Of a stretch of DNA of 64,000 bases, positions 45,653-54,113 are shown one piece after another; position 1 is the stretch's first letter; each line of letters begins with the position of its first letter. The position numbers were made by a program, and so were the translations under genes. Under the pieces are notes generated by a model, which searched no databases, was not told the DNA's origin, and worked only from the letters and a program-made list of their open reading frames with translations. Source of the stretch: Chryseobacterium gwangjuense (lineage in GTDB: Bacteria > Bacteroidota > Bacteroidia > Flavobacteriales > Weeksellaceae); contig NZ_JAJTNP010000001.1 in NCBI RefSeq assembly GCF_021311115.1, forward strand, positions 620,001 through 684,000, in the 5' to 3' direction.

Positions 45653-45673
45653 GTTGTACTTTTAAAATAACTA

Positions 45674-45703
45674 AAAATCTCAGGTAACAATTACTTGAGA
45701 TTT
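45674..45703 (+). terminator. terminator of the secreted tpx
   Basis: AAAATCTCAGGTAA pairs with TTACTTGAGATTTT (one mismatch) around CAA, followed by T. Confidence 0.75.
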
Positions 45704-45714
45704 TTTATGGAAAG

Positions 45715-45806
45715 ATGCTTCGACAAGCTCAGCATGACACCTACAATTTAATTATTAAAATATCGATGTTAGTATTAGAATGTCATGCTGAGCGGAGTCG
45801 AAGCAT
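45715..45806. repeat. interspersed inverted repeat (TGCTTCGAC...GTCGAAGCA)
   Basis: The left arm TGCTTCGACAAGCTCAGCAT (45716) and the right arm GTCATGCTGAGCGGAGTCGA (45781) are inverted near-copies around about 43 AT-rich bases. I recognise this as a unit that recurs between genes in many Bacteroidota. Confidence 0.75.
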
Positions 45807-45853
45807 TTTAGTCATTCCCTTTTTTATTCCTATTTTTTAGTGGAAAACAATTG

Positions 45854-46558
45854 TTAGTTTACTTTCTTTTTAGCCTTCCCTTTCTTTTTCGTGGTCACCA
45901 CGATAACTCCATTCTTAGCTTTTGAACCATATAGTGCTATTGCAAAAGCATCTTTCAAAATATTTATGCTTTTTATTGAATTGGGATCTGTTTGCTGCAA
46001 TTCTTTTAAGTCAACTATCTTTCCATCTAATACAACCACAAGTTTCTCTTCCTCTTTCAAGGTTGATCGTACTCCTCCAATCCTGATTTCCTTTTTATCC
46101 AGTTTTGAGGGATCTCCTGTAGAATTATTTTGTTGAGCTTTCATCAAATCATGTTCAGAAACCACTGTAGTAGATCCTAGAAACATTTTTTTTGTTTGAT
46201 GACCCAATCCGGTATAAACCACCACCTCATCCAGTTTTTCTGTATTTAAAGTATCACACACTATATTTTGCTGTGCCTGTACAGAAACCCAACCTCCTGT
46301 CGTAAGAATAAAACCTACTGCAAACTTTACAAAAACAGAATTGATATAAGAGTATTGCAGATTTCTATTCAGTTGAGAGGCGAAAAAATTCCCGCAGATT
46401 TCTTCTGTAGAATTTGAAAAGACCTCCATGATTTCCTCATCCGAGGAAACAGTAAAATCTCTTACCGTTTTTGAACAGACAGAACAGAACCTTCCTTTTT
46501 CTTCGGGAGTCATTGCTTCCCAGTTTTCATGGCAGGGTGTTGGTATTGTGATTTTCAT
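45854..46558 (-). CDS. Cys-motif membrane protein with TonB-plug-like C-terminus (copy 1)
   Basis: A 234-residue protein. The N-terminal domain (1-60) carries CHENWEAMTPEEKGRFCSVCSKTVRDF (C9, H10, C25, C28) and ICGNF (C55). Then come a membrane helix (about 75-95) and a C-terminal TonB-receptor-plug-like region: EVVVYTGLGHQTKK, SINILKDAFAIALYGSKAKNGVIVVTTKK. The Cys/His set could bind a metal in the cytoplasm, and the plug-like part would be periplasmic. The function is unknown. It is a tandem paralog of the 46652 gene. Confidence 0.7.
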   Translation of the reverse strand: MKITIPTPCHENWEAMTPEEKGRFCSVCSKTVRDFTVSSDEEIMEVFSNSTEEICGNFFASQLNRNLQYSYINSVFVKFAVGFILTTGGWVSVQAQQNIVCDTLNTEKLDEVVVYTGLGHQTKKMFLGSTTVVSEHDLMKAQQNNSTGDPSKLDKKEIRIGGVRSTLKEEEKLVVVLDGKIVDLKELQQTDPNSIKSINILKDAFAIALYGSKAKNGVIVVTTKKKGKAKKKVN

Positions 46559-46651
46559 AGTAACCTCTTTTACTTATACAGATGCTTTGTTTTGATAAAA
46601 GGTTGGAAAGAAATCAAACCTAAAATAAATAAAACTACATGTCTGAAGTTT

Positions 46652-47257
46652 TTATTTATTTTCAATTTTAGATTTTCTGTTTTTAAGTATCTTTTTGGAA
46701 GTAATAACAACTGCTCCGTATTGCCCTTCTTTACCATAAATTGCTGTTGCCGCTGTTCCGTCCAATATATCGATTGATTCTATATTTTCCCGATTCAGCT
46801 TCTTCATTTTATCTTCTGAAATTCTGAATCCATCTAAAAAAATCCTCGGCTGTGTAGACTCTATATCTTTTTTTGAAGGTCTTCCTACCCAATTAGAGGC
46901 ACCAATTGTATCATTTACTTTACGAAAACCCACAAAACCTTGTTTAAAATCTATTTTTTTTAGGTCTTCGTCTGTTTTTAATTTCTGACCATTCACAGTG
47001 ATGGATGCGCCTAAGCTCACTACTAACCCTAAAGCTATTTTCCCAAAAACAGATAAAGCGATATTCCTGTTTAGCTGATTTTCATTAAAATTCCCGCAAA
47101 TATCCGGATCAGATTTCATTTCCTGATAAAGTTCCTCATCAGAACTACGGGTAAAATCTCTCACTGTTTTCGAACATACTGAACAAAATCTTCCTTTTTC
47201 TTCAGAAGTCATTGCTTCCCAGTTTTCATGGCAGGGTGTTGGTATTGTGATTTTCAT
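46652..47257 (-). CDS. Cys-motif membrane protein with TonB-plug-like C-terminus (copy 2)
   Basis: A 201-residue paralog of the 45854 protein. The first 36 residues are almost identical (one to two differences), and their DNA is near-identical, which points to recent duplication or gene conversion. It keeps C9, H10, C25 and C28, has DICGNF, a membrane helix, and a shorter plug-like end: IESIDILDGTAATAIYGKEGQYGAVVITSKK. It has no receptor barrel, so it is not a transporter. Confidence 0.7.
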   Translation of the reverse strand: MKITIPTPCHENWEAMTSEEKGRFCSVCSKTVRDFTRSSDEELYQEMKSDPDICGNFNENQLNRNIALSVFGKIALGLVVSLGASITVNGQKLKTDEDLKKIDFKQGFVGFRKVNDTIGASNWVGRPSKKDIESTQPRIFLDGFRISEDKMKKLNRENIESIDILDGTAATAIYGKEGQYGAVVITSKKILKNRKSKIENK

Positions 47258-47314
47258 GGTCTCTTTTTTATATAAAGATGTATAATTTTTTTGAAAAGGT
47301 TGGAAAGTACTCGA

Positions 47315-48259
47315 TTATTTTATCATTAAGGAAATTTTCTTTCTAAACGTAAGAACAATCAGCCCTGAAAAAATTAAAGCAAAAACAGAAACAAACATTC
47401 CTATGAGATAAGTTTTTCTTATCCGTTCTGTCTGGTTTTTTATCTCTCCGGTTGCATTTCTTTTCAGATTATCAACAGTCGGCGAAGAATGCAATTTCAT
47501 TCTTTCCTCTAAAACAGGAAGATTAAATCCATATTCCTTTGCAATTTTATAAGTTTCCAACGCCTCTTCTTTTTCACCGGATAAATAAGAAATATTTCCT
47601 AAATCAAATAAAAGCTGTGCTACAATTTTGTCTTTAGGCTTTACAAATGAAACCCTCTCATTCAACTGATAATAAACCATTTCCTTAAGTTTAAAAAGTT
47701 CTGCTTTGTCCAAATCCGATACAGGATATTTTCCATTGCCAAAATCATGTTCAATTAAAAACTTCGATGTGATATTTTTTTCACGCTTAATTTTAGCCTT
47801 TAAAATATTGACATGAATCCATTCTGAATGAAAATGGGATTCAGGATTGATTTTTACGGCTCTTTCAATCCATTTTAAGGCTTCGGAATTATTACCTATT
47901 AACTCATAAGCTGTTCCTAGATTTGAAGCGGTAGAATATCTATTGGGTTGAAGTTTTTCAATCTTTTTATACAGTTCAATGGCTTCCTGATACTTTCCTT
48001 GAATGATTAGGACCAATCCTTTATCTGATAAATATTCTATTTTCCCGGTCTCTTTATAATTTTTTTCCAATGAAACTAAAATCTTCATCAACTCTTCATT
48101 ATCTCCAAATTGATGACCATAAGGAACAAACCCTTCATAATCTTCATAAAGAAGAGACCCATCTTTCAATCGTAAGCTTTCTCCATTCAGACATCCAAAA
48201 ACCGGAATTGAAAATAATGCTCCGAAGATTAAACTAAAAAAGTATTTTCTCATATTCAA
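47315..48259 (-). CDS. tetratricopeptide repeat membrane protein
   Basis: A 314-residue exported or membrane protein: signal sequence (about 1-22, lipobox-like VFGC), TPR-like helices at about 75-165 (KGLVLIIQGKYQEAIELYKKIEKLQPNRYSTASNLGTAYELIGNNSEALKWIERAVKINPES) and again near 220-250. A C-terminal membrane helix (about 285-305) follows. It scaffolds protein contacts. It is last of a close three-gene set, 49633 to 47315. Confidence 0.8.
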   Translation of the reverse strand: MNMRKYFFSLIFGALFSIPVFGCLNGESLRLKDGSLLYEDYEGFVPYGHQFGDNEELMKILVSLEKNYKETGKIEYLSDKGLVLIIQGKYQEAIELYKKIEKLQPNRYSTASNLGTAYELIGNNSEALKWIERAVKINPESHFHSEWIHVNILKAKIKREKNITSKFLIEHDFGNGKYPVSDLDKAELFKLKEMVYYQLNERVSFVKPKDKIVAQLLFDLGNISYLSGEKEEALETYKIAKEYGFNLPVLEERMKLHSSPTVDNLKRNATGEIKNQTERIRKTYLIGMFVSVFALIFSGLIVLTFRKKISLMIK

Positions 48260-48264
48260 ATCTC

Positions 48265-49047
48265 TTATTTTCTGGTTATTATTGGAGAATGAAAATACCT
48301 CGGATCAGGATATTGAAATTCAAAATCCAGTTCTGAAATTAATTTGGCAGACGAAATCAGCCTTCCTTTTTCGGTACGTTCTCCCGAATATGGCAAGTCT
48401 TTCTGTGCATTAATTATCTCTTCTTTATTAGGATGAACTGGCGCGACAAGGTTGTATACTTTTCCCTGAGACTGTTGATCCAGCATTTTTTCAACCACAG
48501 AACAGATGTCTGCATAATGAATATGATTCACCAGCTGATCCAAATTGGAGATATTATAATTCTTCAGCAATCGCTGATCTCCCATTAATCCTGCTAATCT
48601 TAAAATATTGACATCCGGAAACTTATCTTTAATAAAGTGTTCGCTTTCCACATTTTCTACCGGCTGATCTTCTTCCTTATATTCTTTTTCAAACTCGGGA
48701 TAAACTCCTGTTGAACTCGTTAAAAAAAGCTGACCTTTATAATCTCCAAGGAATTTCAGTACATTTTCCTGTCTTGTTTTCATAGAAACCTGCTTTCCTC
48801 TGATTCCTGAAAAAGGAATACTGATAATGATCGCATCCAGCTCGTGGGCAATCTCCCATTCTTTTAAGGTTTCGGAGCCTTCATCAGAAAAACTGACTAA
48901 GGTTGGAACGTATCCTTTGGATTTAAATGCTTCTATTTTCGATTCGGAGGTTGTTGTTGCGTAGATTTTGTATCGGTCTGACAAACGTTCTGCCATGTGA
49001 TTTCCCAACCAGCCACAGCCGATAATTCCTAGTTTTTTCATATTCAT
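48265..49047 (-). CDS. NAD(P)-dependent oxidoreductase / epimerase-like protein
   Basis: A 260-residue Rossmann protein: KKLGIIGCGWLGNHMAERL (dinucleotide motif GxGxxG), LFLTSSTGVYPEFEKEYKE (the SSTGVY motif of the SDR-extended YeeZ-like group), and LRLAGLMGDQRLL. The substrate is unknown. It lies five bases before the TPR gene and seven after the 49055 gene. Confidence 0.82.
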   Translation of the reverse strand: MNMKKLGIIGCGWLGNHMAERLSDRYKIYATTTSESKIEAFKSKGYVPTLVSFSDEGSETLKEWEIAHELDAIIISIPFSGIRGKQVSMKTRQENVLKFLGDYKGQLFLTSSTGVYPEFEKEYKEEDQPVENVESEHFIKDKFPDVNILRLAGLMGDQRLLKNYNISNLDQLVNHIHYADICSVVEKMLDQQSQGKVYNLVAPVHPNKEEIINAQKDLPYSGERTEKGRLISSAKLISELDFEFQYPDPRYFHSPIITRK

Positions 49048-49054
49048 TTTTTAT

Positions 49055-49633
49055 CTATCTCTCGAGCTCTATTCCAAATAATTGATGCAACTGAATAAAT
49101 TTCATCAACGGAGAACCTTCAGCACTGCATGTTGCATTAGCTTTTGGCAAATAAACCATAATTGTACTTTGCTTACCGTTTTGTGTAATCATCACAAAAT
49201 TTTCCGGGGCATCGTCAACATAGCCTGTAGCACAGATCTGATGGTTCTTTTCCGAGTACTGGAAATCTGCCTGAGTATATCTTGCGAAGTCTTTGAAAAA
49301 TTCTGACTGTATAATATCCTTTAAATCAGTTTTTTCTGATTCCCCTACTTTTATCTTATCCCTTTGATGTTTTTTGCCCCGCTTGAAGTAGATTTTCTCT
49401 TTATCATGTACAATATCACCGTTTTCTTTATAGATAAAATGATCAATAGTAAACTGATAGCCTAATCCACCATTAGTATAAAAAGATACTGCGATTTCAT
49501 TGTTTTTAAGCTTCAACAGCTTTTGAACTTCATTATTTTGATCGATCTGATCTTTCAAAGGTAAATCCGGAAGACTGTTTTGTGCAAAAAGTAAAATCGG
49601 AAACAGGAAAAGGCTCAATTTTAAAGTTTTCAT
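49055..49633 (-). CDS. exported hypothetical protein
   Basis: A 192-residue protein with a signal peptide (MKTLKLSLFLFPILLFAQ) and a beta-rich mature part (VSFYTNGGLGYQFTIDHFIYKENGDIV). It has two Cys (CATGYV, ATCSAEG) that may form a disulfide. No family is recognised. It leads the 49633-47315 operon. Confidence 0.65.
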   Translation of the reverse strand: MKTLKLSLFLFPILLFAQNSLPDLPLKDQIDQNNEVQKLLKLKNNEIAVSFYTNGGLGYQFTIDHFIYKENGDIVHDKEKIYFKRGKKHQRDKIKVGESEKTDLKDIIQSEFFKDFARYTQADFQYSEKNHQICATGYVDDAPENFVMITQNGKQSTIMVYLPKANATCSAEGSPLMKFIQLHQLFGIELER

Positions 49634-49734
49634 TTTTTGTTATTCGTGTTTTTCAAAATAAAACGAAGAAAAATGTATCGGAAACTTGTATCGATCCATA
49701 TTTCTCAATCGTTTATGGTTATATTCAAATATAG

Positions 49735-50180
49735 AACAATTTCATCTCCCAAAAATATTATTTTAAATGATATGATTGCTGCCATTCCTAATGAATTCCG
49801 TCAGTTCGGGTGTTTTTCTAAAGGAAAAATGTATCGGGAACTTTATGCAGATCGTAACGGAGTTCTCGATACAAAATTCTTTCAGAATTTCACTCGAACG
49901 GACGGAAGGAAAAAATTAAAAACAATGATTAATTGTTTTCTATCATTTAAGACGGATTCAATTCAAGGCAAAACAATTTCCTCACCTAAAAATATCATTT
50001 TTTAATAATATGATTCCTGTTATTCATAATGAATACGCCAGTCCGGTGCTTTTCTAAAGGAAAATTATATTGGGAACTTTATGCAGATCGTACGAAGTTC
50101 TCGATACAAAATTCTTTCAGAATTTCACTCGAACTGACGGAAGAAAACAACTCAACACAATGCTGAATTGTTTTTCATCA
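49735..50180. repeat. tandem pair of a large palindromic repeat
   Basis: Two direct copies of about 210 bases (49735-49945 and 49973-50180). In copy 1, 49796-49907 is an imperfect palindrome: outer arms 49796-49812 with 49891-49907 (start TTCCGTCAGTTCG, end CGAACGGACGGAA), inner arms 49830-49842 with 49861-49873 (TGTATCGGGAACT with AGTTCTCGATACA). Copy 2 (50033-50142) keeps the right arms but its left arms are degraded. An open frame crosses copy 1 but is not coding. Confidence 0.8.
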
Positions 50181-50181
50181 T

Positions 50182-50880
50182 CTAAGATGGGTTTTGGTCT
50201 TTTCTCCTGAGTTCGGAATTCTTCGCTGCCTTCACCAGCTCATTCGTATCGCGGTAGAGAAGCTCCCATTCCGGAACGTCTTTCATAGCGGTCAGCAGAT
50301 TAAAATACGTTTTCAGGTTTTTCTCCAATCCTCTGCGAATGGCGGTAGCACTGGTCAGCTGACGAAGGTCTGCATTGGCTGCTGCCTGATCTGCAAAAAT
50401 GGTTTCAAAGTCTTCATGCTTAGCTTTCATGTCTGCAAACGCCGTATCCAAAACAAGAAGAGAAATGTTCTGAAGGTTTTCAGGGGTTTCCAGTTCTTCG
50501 ATCAGCTTTTTCATCTGAGCCGTCTGTGAGGAATAGCTTAATCGGTCCAGATCCAGTCCGAACTTTTTAAATATTCCGTACAGGTCTTCCGCAACCTGAT
50601 AATTAGCCGCTGAAGAAAGTTTCCGGTATCCGTTCAGGAAGGCCTTGAGACTGTTGTAGGCAAGATCTCTTTCGTAGTCTGCCGTAGCGACGTCTTTTCC
50701 CTTTCCGCTGTAGATCTGTTTTGCATACACTTTGTCATACTCCTTCCATGAGGTTTCCAAAGTTGCGGTAAGAGGATGGTTGGTAATTACAGGATATTTT
50801 CCTGACTGGGCATTTGAAATAACGCGTTGAGCTAAGGTCGCAAGGTCCTTAGTACTCAGTTTCGTGAGTGTAATTTTCAT
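50182..50880 (-). CDS. DUF6261 family protein
   Basis: A 232-residue all-helical soluble protein of the DUF6261 type (KITLTKLSTKDLATLAQRVI, FLNGYRKLSSAANYQVAEDLYGIFKKFGLDL, LRQLTSATAIRRGLEKNLKTYFNLL). The function is unknown. Its DNA is visibly less AT-rich than that of its neighbours, which hints at transfer, and it ends directly against a palindromic repeat array. A TATATTTG box lies at 50912-50919. Confidence 0.8.
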   Translation of the reverse strand: MKITLTKLSTKDLATLAQRVISNAQSGKYPVITNHPLTATLETSWKEYDKVYAKQIYSGKGKDVATADYERDLAYNSLKAFLNGYRKLSSAANYQVAEDLYGIFKKFGLDLDRLSYSSQTAQMKKLIEELETPENLQNISLLVLDTAFADMKAKHEDFETIFADQAAANADLRQLTSATAIRRGLEKNLKTYFNLLTAMKDVPEWELLYRDTNELVKAAKNSELRRKDQNPS

Positions 50881-50911
50881 ACGTTTGTGTTTTGGTTAAT
50901 AAATTAAAAAT

Positions 50912-50919
50912 CAAATATA
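50912..50919 (-). promoter_or_regulatory. TAnnTTTG -7 box of the DUF6261 gene
   Basis: Minus-strand TATATTTG, 31 bases before the ATG. Confidence 0.6.
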
Positions 50920-51040
50920 TAAAATTTTGATTATCATCGATTTAATTTAACACAAAGTCCGAAAATATTTTTTACGGCTTATTGTTTCTAAGGTTTACAA
51001 AGCCTTTTCATTCAAGAAAAAAAGCAAAGTAAGATCAGTA

Positions 51041-51098
51041 ATCTTCAAATAAAAACTTCTTTGGTTACAAACACCCTTGTTTTAAACAAAGAAGTCCT
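51041..51098. repeat. 58-base fragment of the 337-base accessory repeat
   Basis: Nearly identical to 52343-52400 in the complete copy: AAAAACTTCTTTGGTTACAA...AAAGAAGTCCT. It marks the left side of the APH-type kinase gene. The rest of the 50881-51212 gap is AT-rich with no gene. Confidence 0.75.
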
Positions 51099-51143
51099 AA
51101 ACTATATTTTAAGATTATATTAGAATAGAATGGCTTTATTTTT

Positions 51144-51151
51144 TATATTTG
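51144..51151 (+). promoter_or_regulatory. TAnnTTTG -7 box of the APH-type kinase gene
   Basis: TATATTTG, 61 bases upstream of the ATG at 51213. Confidence 0.55.
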
Positions 51152-51212
51152 AACTTATTCCCCATTGTTTTAATCCAATCCATTAGCCACACTTATAGAA
51201 AATCTACTGAAA

Positions 51213-52238
51213 ATGACAACTTTTCCTATTATAGCTTCAACATTATCACAAAAAGAATTAGGTGAATTTATCAGTGAAAAATATCAATTGAAAGAAAGTT
51301 TTGATTGTAAGCTTTTTAGAACCGGAGTCAATCACACCTATTTCATATCCGGTGTTCATACAAAATATGCTGTTAGAGTATATTGTTATAATTGGAGAAC
51401 AAAAGTTGAAATCCAGCAGGAATTAGAGCTTTTAAACTTACTTAAAAACAACGGTCTTTCCGTATCATTTCCGATTCCTGATGAAAACGGAAATTTAATC
51501 CAAGAAATCAATGCTCCGGAAGGCTTACGATATGTCGTACTTTTTTCATTTGCTGAAGGTGAAAAAATGCGATATATGTCAAATAAAACCTGCTTTGCCA
51601 TTGGTTCAATGATGGCTAAGATTCATACTATAACTGCAACTAAAGAAATCGATAGAATACACTACAATCCTGAGGTGCTTTTGAATAAGGCTTATGATGA
51701 TCTAAATGTATTTTTCTCTGATGATTTAAGTGAAATGAAGTATATCAGACAAATTACTCCTGAGATATCCCAAAATTTTGAAGACAGTAATTTATCAGAA
51801 AATCAAAAAGGAATAGTTCATCTCGATATCTGGTATGATAATCTGAGCGTCAATAAAGAAGATGAGATTACCATTTTTGACTTTGATAATTGTGGAAACG
51901 GACCTTTGATCTTAGATATCGGTTATTTTTGCAAGCAACTATTTTTCATTGAATCAGACAAGAACGAATATGAAATGAAAGTTGAAAGTTTTCTCAACGG
52001 TTATAAAAAAGAAAGAAGTTTATCTGAAAAAGAACTGAAATTAATTCCGGAAGCAGGAGCATCCGTTTTTGTATTTTACCTCGGTGTTCAAGCTCAGCGC
52101 TTTGATTGGTCCAATATATTCTTAACAGAAAACTATCTTAAAATGTTTGTCGGAAGAATAAAAAATTGGGTGGAATATTACCAAACGAAAGAAATAAGCT
52201 CCAATATCCCGGATTTGCAATCCGTACCTAATACCTAA
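51213..52238 (+). CDS. APH-type phosphotransferase (homoserine kinase II / SrkA-like)
   Basis: A 341-residue kinase of the aminoglycoside-phosphotransferase fold. An N-lobe (FRTGVNHTYFISGVHTKYAVRVYCYNW) is followed by catalytic GIVHLDIWYDNLSV (Asp and Asn) and the metal-binding ITIFDFDNCGNG. It phosphorylates a small hydroxyl or amino substrate or a protein; which one cannot be told. The last residues (DLQSVPNT) are encoded by the start of the 337-base repeat, so the natural C-terminus was probably altered by repeat insertion. Confidence 0.85.
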   Translation: MTTFPIIASTLSQKELGEFISEKYQLKESFDCKLFRTGVNHTYFISGVHTKYAVRVYCYNWRTKVEIQQELELLNLLKNNGLSVSFPIPDENGNLIQEINAPEGLRYVVLFSFAEGEKMRYMSNKTCFAIGSMMAKIHTITATKEIDRIHYNPEVLLNKAYDDLNVFFSDDLSEMKYIRQITPEISQNFEDSNLSENQKGIVHLDIWYDNLSVNKEDEITIFDFDNCGNGPLILDIGYFCKQLFFIESDKNEYEMKVESFLNGYKKERSLSEKELKLIPEAGASVFVFYLGVQAQRFDWSNIFLTENYLKMFVGRIKNWVEYYQTKEISSNIPDLQSVPNT

Positions 52239-52546
52239 AAAATAAAGGATAGTAATTTTAAATCCGCACTCTCGTAAGAATAAAAAACCTGTCCCAAAGC
52301 AGGTTTTTTTTATCTAAAAAGTTTTAAAAAACGAAATATCATAATCTCAAATAAAAACTTCTTTGGTTACAAACACCCTTGTTTTAAACCAAAGAAGTCC
52401 TCCGAAGGTTTCCTACAAGTTGCGGGAGACTAAAGAAGTTCTCCGGTAGTCACAAACAACCCTGTTTTAAACAAACGGAGGACTCCGAAGGTTTGTTTTA
52501 AGAGTGGTTGTAATGATGGAAGGAGTTGGGTGGTTTGAAACAGGTT
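52210..52546. repeat. accessory-zone direct repeat, copy 1 (337 bases)
   Basis: About 90% identical to 53267-53602. It starts CGGATTTGCAATCCG, contains a terminator hairpin (52283-52312), a stretch resembling the 3' tail of hutU (52313-52345), an 11-bp hairpin (52358-52368 with 52387-52397), and further GGAGGACTCC hairpins. No reading frame is maintained. Confidence 0.88.
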
Positions 52547-52552
52547 ATTTTG

Positions 52553-53143
52553 TTAATTCGGATTGAACTGAATATTGAAATTCTTTAAATAATCCTCTAT
52601 TGGTTCCATTCCCATTTCTTTTCTTCTTTCGTTCACGGTTTCAGGATTTTCTAATTGATACAATTTACCATTTTCTATTTGCGAACCGTATATTTGAGGC
52701 TTCCCGTCGTCCATTAACATCCTATCTTTCATCAATGCATATTGTTGCTTAGATAAGTCTCCATTTTTTACCGCTTTCTCGATATATGGAAAATACTTTT
52801 TTCTGATTTCTTTAGTACTATGTTGTAGTCCCAACCAGATTGCATCCATTTGTTTTTGACCCACCTCCTTTAATGTTGGCATACCACACTTTTCAATAAT
52901 GCTAATCACTAATTCTTGATTCCTATGATCTTCTTTAGCGTATTTGATGAGTTCATTTGATTTTCTAATCCTTTGGTCACTTTCTAAAACTTCGCTCAAG
53001 ATTTGATTTTTTTTGCTGCAATCGACTTCAATAATATCTACTGAACCTACATAGACAAATTTATCCCTATTCATATAAAGGAATATTGATATTATTAAAA
53101 CAAGAGCGGTTAATATGCTAAATACTATTTTTTTTATTTTCAT
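52553..53143 (-). CDS. DUF6624 domain protein
   Basis: A 196-residue protein with an N-terminal membrane helix (about 4-24) and the DUF6624 signature: QMDAIWLGLQHSTKEIRKKYFPYIEKAVKNGDLSKQQYALMKDRMLMDDGKPQIYGSQ, then NPETVNERRKEMGMEPIEDYL. The function is unknown; many members are single-gene accessory proteins. It is fully enclosed by two direct repeats, like a cassette. The ATG at 53143 starts just before the membrane helix; one 24 bases upstream is possible. Confidence 0.82.
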   Translation of the reverse strand: MKIKKIVFSILTALVLIISIFLYMNRDKFVYVGSVDIIEVDCSKKNQILSEVLESDQRIRKSNELIKYAKEDHRNQELVISIIEKCGMPTLKEVGQKQMDAIWLGLQHSTKEIRKKYFPYIEKAVKNGDLSKQQYALMKDRMLMDDGKPQIYGSQIENGKLYQLENPETVNERRKEMGMEPIEDYLKNFNIQFNPN

Positions 53144-53266
53144 TTCTATTTTTGTGTCATATTCCAATATAGGTTGACCATTTTTGGTTAAAAATTAATT
53201 GTTCCCAAAAGTAGGAATTATTTTTAAGTGTCGGAATAAAGTATAGATAATTTTTCCCCGATCTCG

Positions 53267-53602
53267 CGGATTTGCAATCCGTACCTAATACTTAAAAAAT
53301 AAAGAACAGTAATTTTAAATCCACACTCTCATAAGAATACAAAACCTGCCTCACAGCAGGTTTTTTTCATTTAAAAAGTTTTAAAACAAAGTATCATAAT
53401 CCCCAATAAAAACTTCTTTGGTTACAAACATCCTTGTTTTAAACCAAAGAAGCCCTCCGAAGGTCTCCCGCAAGTTGCAGGAAACTAAAGAAGTTCTCCG
53501 GTAGTCACAAACAACCTTGTTTTAAACAAACGGAGGACTCCGAAGGTTTGTTTTAAGGGTGATTGTAATGATCGGAGGAGTTGGGTGGTTTGAAACGGGT
53601 TT
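53267..53602. repeat. accessory-zone direct repeat, copy 2 (336 bases)
   Basis: Same orientation and order of hairpins as 52210-52546, including the terminator (53343-53368) and the hutU-tail-like stretch (53370-53397). A 63-codon open frame in it on the minus strand is not coding. Confidence 0.88.
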
Positions 53603-53664
53603 GTTTTGAGGATGGAAGTTTTTTTGATTATGGAAAACCGTAAGGTTTTAAGAATGATGTTATT

Positions 53665-53672
53665 TATATTTG
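53665..53672 (+). promoter_or_regulatory. TAnnTTTG -7 box upstream of the PIN/TIR unit
   Basis: TATATTTG, 43 bases before the ATG at 53716 and downstream of repeat copy 2. It could drive the whole 53716-56069 set. Confidence 0.55.
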
Positions 53673-53715
53673 ACATTAATCAATTAACATAAAAACTATA
53701 ACAAAATCATAATAT

Positions 53716-53973
53716 ATGGAATACGATTATATTATAGTACAAAGTGTTCTAACGAATGAAAGAGGTAAACATGGTCCTGTACATATAAAACCTCTTCCTA
53801 ATCAAGATCCTTATTTAGAAACTATGTTCGTACAGTGTTCTAAAATACTATCTACAGACTTTCCTGTTGGAACAAAATTCAGAATAAAAGCAAAGATAAT
53901 CACTCCTACGAATGGCAATCGACCTTTTGTATCAAGTCATTATACATGGTCTTTTGAAGTAATTAAAGATTAA
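53716..53973 (+). CDS. small hypothetical protein ahead of the PIN/TIR pair
   Basis: An 85-residue, beta-rich soluble protein (FPVGTKFRIKAKIITPTNG, SSHYTWSFEVIKD). No family is recognised. It is first in the AT-rich accessory segment, 140 bases before the PIN gene, and could be a regulator or antitoxin-like partner, but nothing in the sequence proves this. Confidence 0.55.
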   Translation: MEYDYIIVQSVLTNERGKHGPVHIKPLPNQDPYLETMFVQCSKILSTDFPVGTKFRIKAKIITPTNGNRPFVSSHYTWSFEVIKD

Positions 53974-54113
53974 AACTAATCAGTATAAATTTTAATTAAA
54001 TCAAATTCTAACATTAACACAAGACAGCTTTAATTATACCCAACAAAAAACAGATAATAAATCTTTAGTTAATCAAAGCTTTATAACCTACAAAACTATA
54101 CTAAAAATTAACA

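Noticed and set aside
45854..47257. TonB-dependent receptors
   Set aside because: Only a plug-like end is present; the proteins are about 200 residues and lack a beta-barrel.
49637..50005. 122-codon open frame on the plus strand
   Set aside because: It runs through the palindromic repeat and repeats its own peptide (TISSPKNII at both ends) because of the tandem DNA repeat; no protein family or promoter.
53485..53676. 63-codon open frame on the minus strand
   Set aside because: It lies mostly inside repeat copy 2, and the same frame is broken in copy 1.
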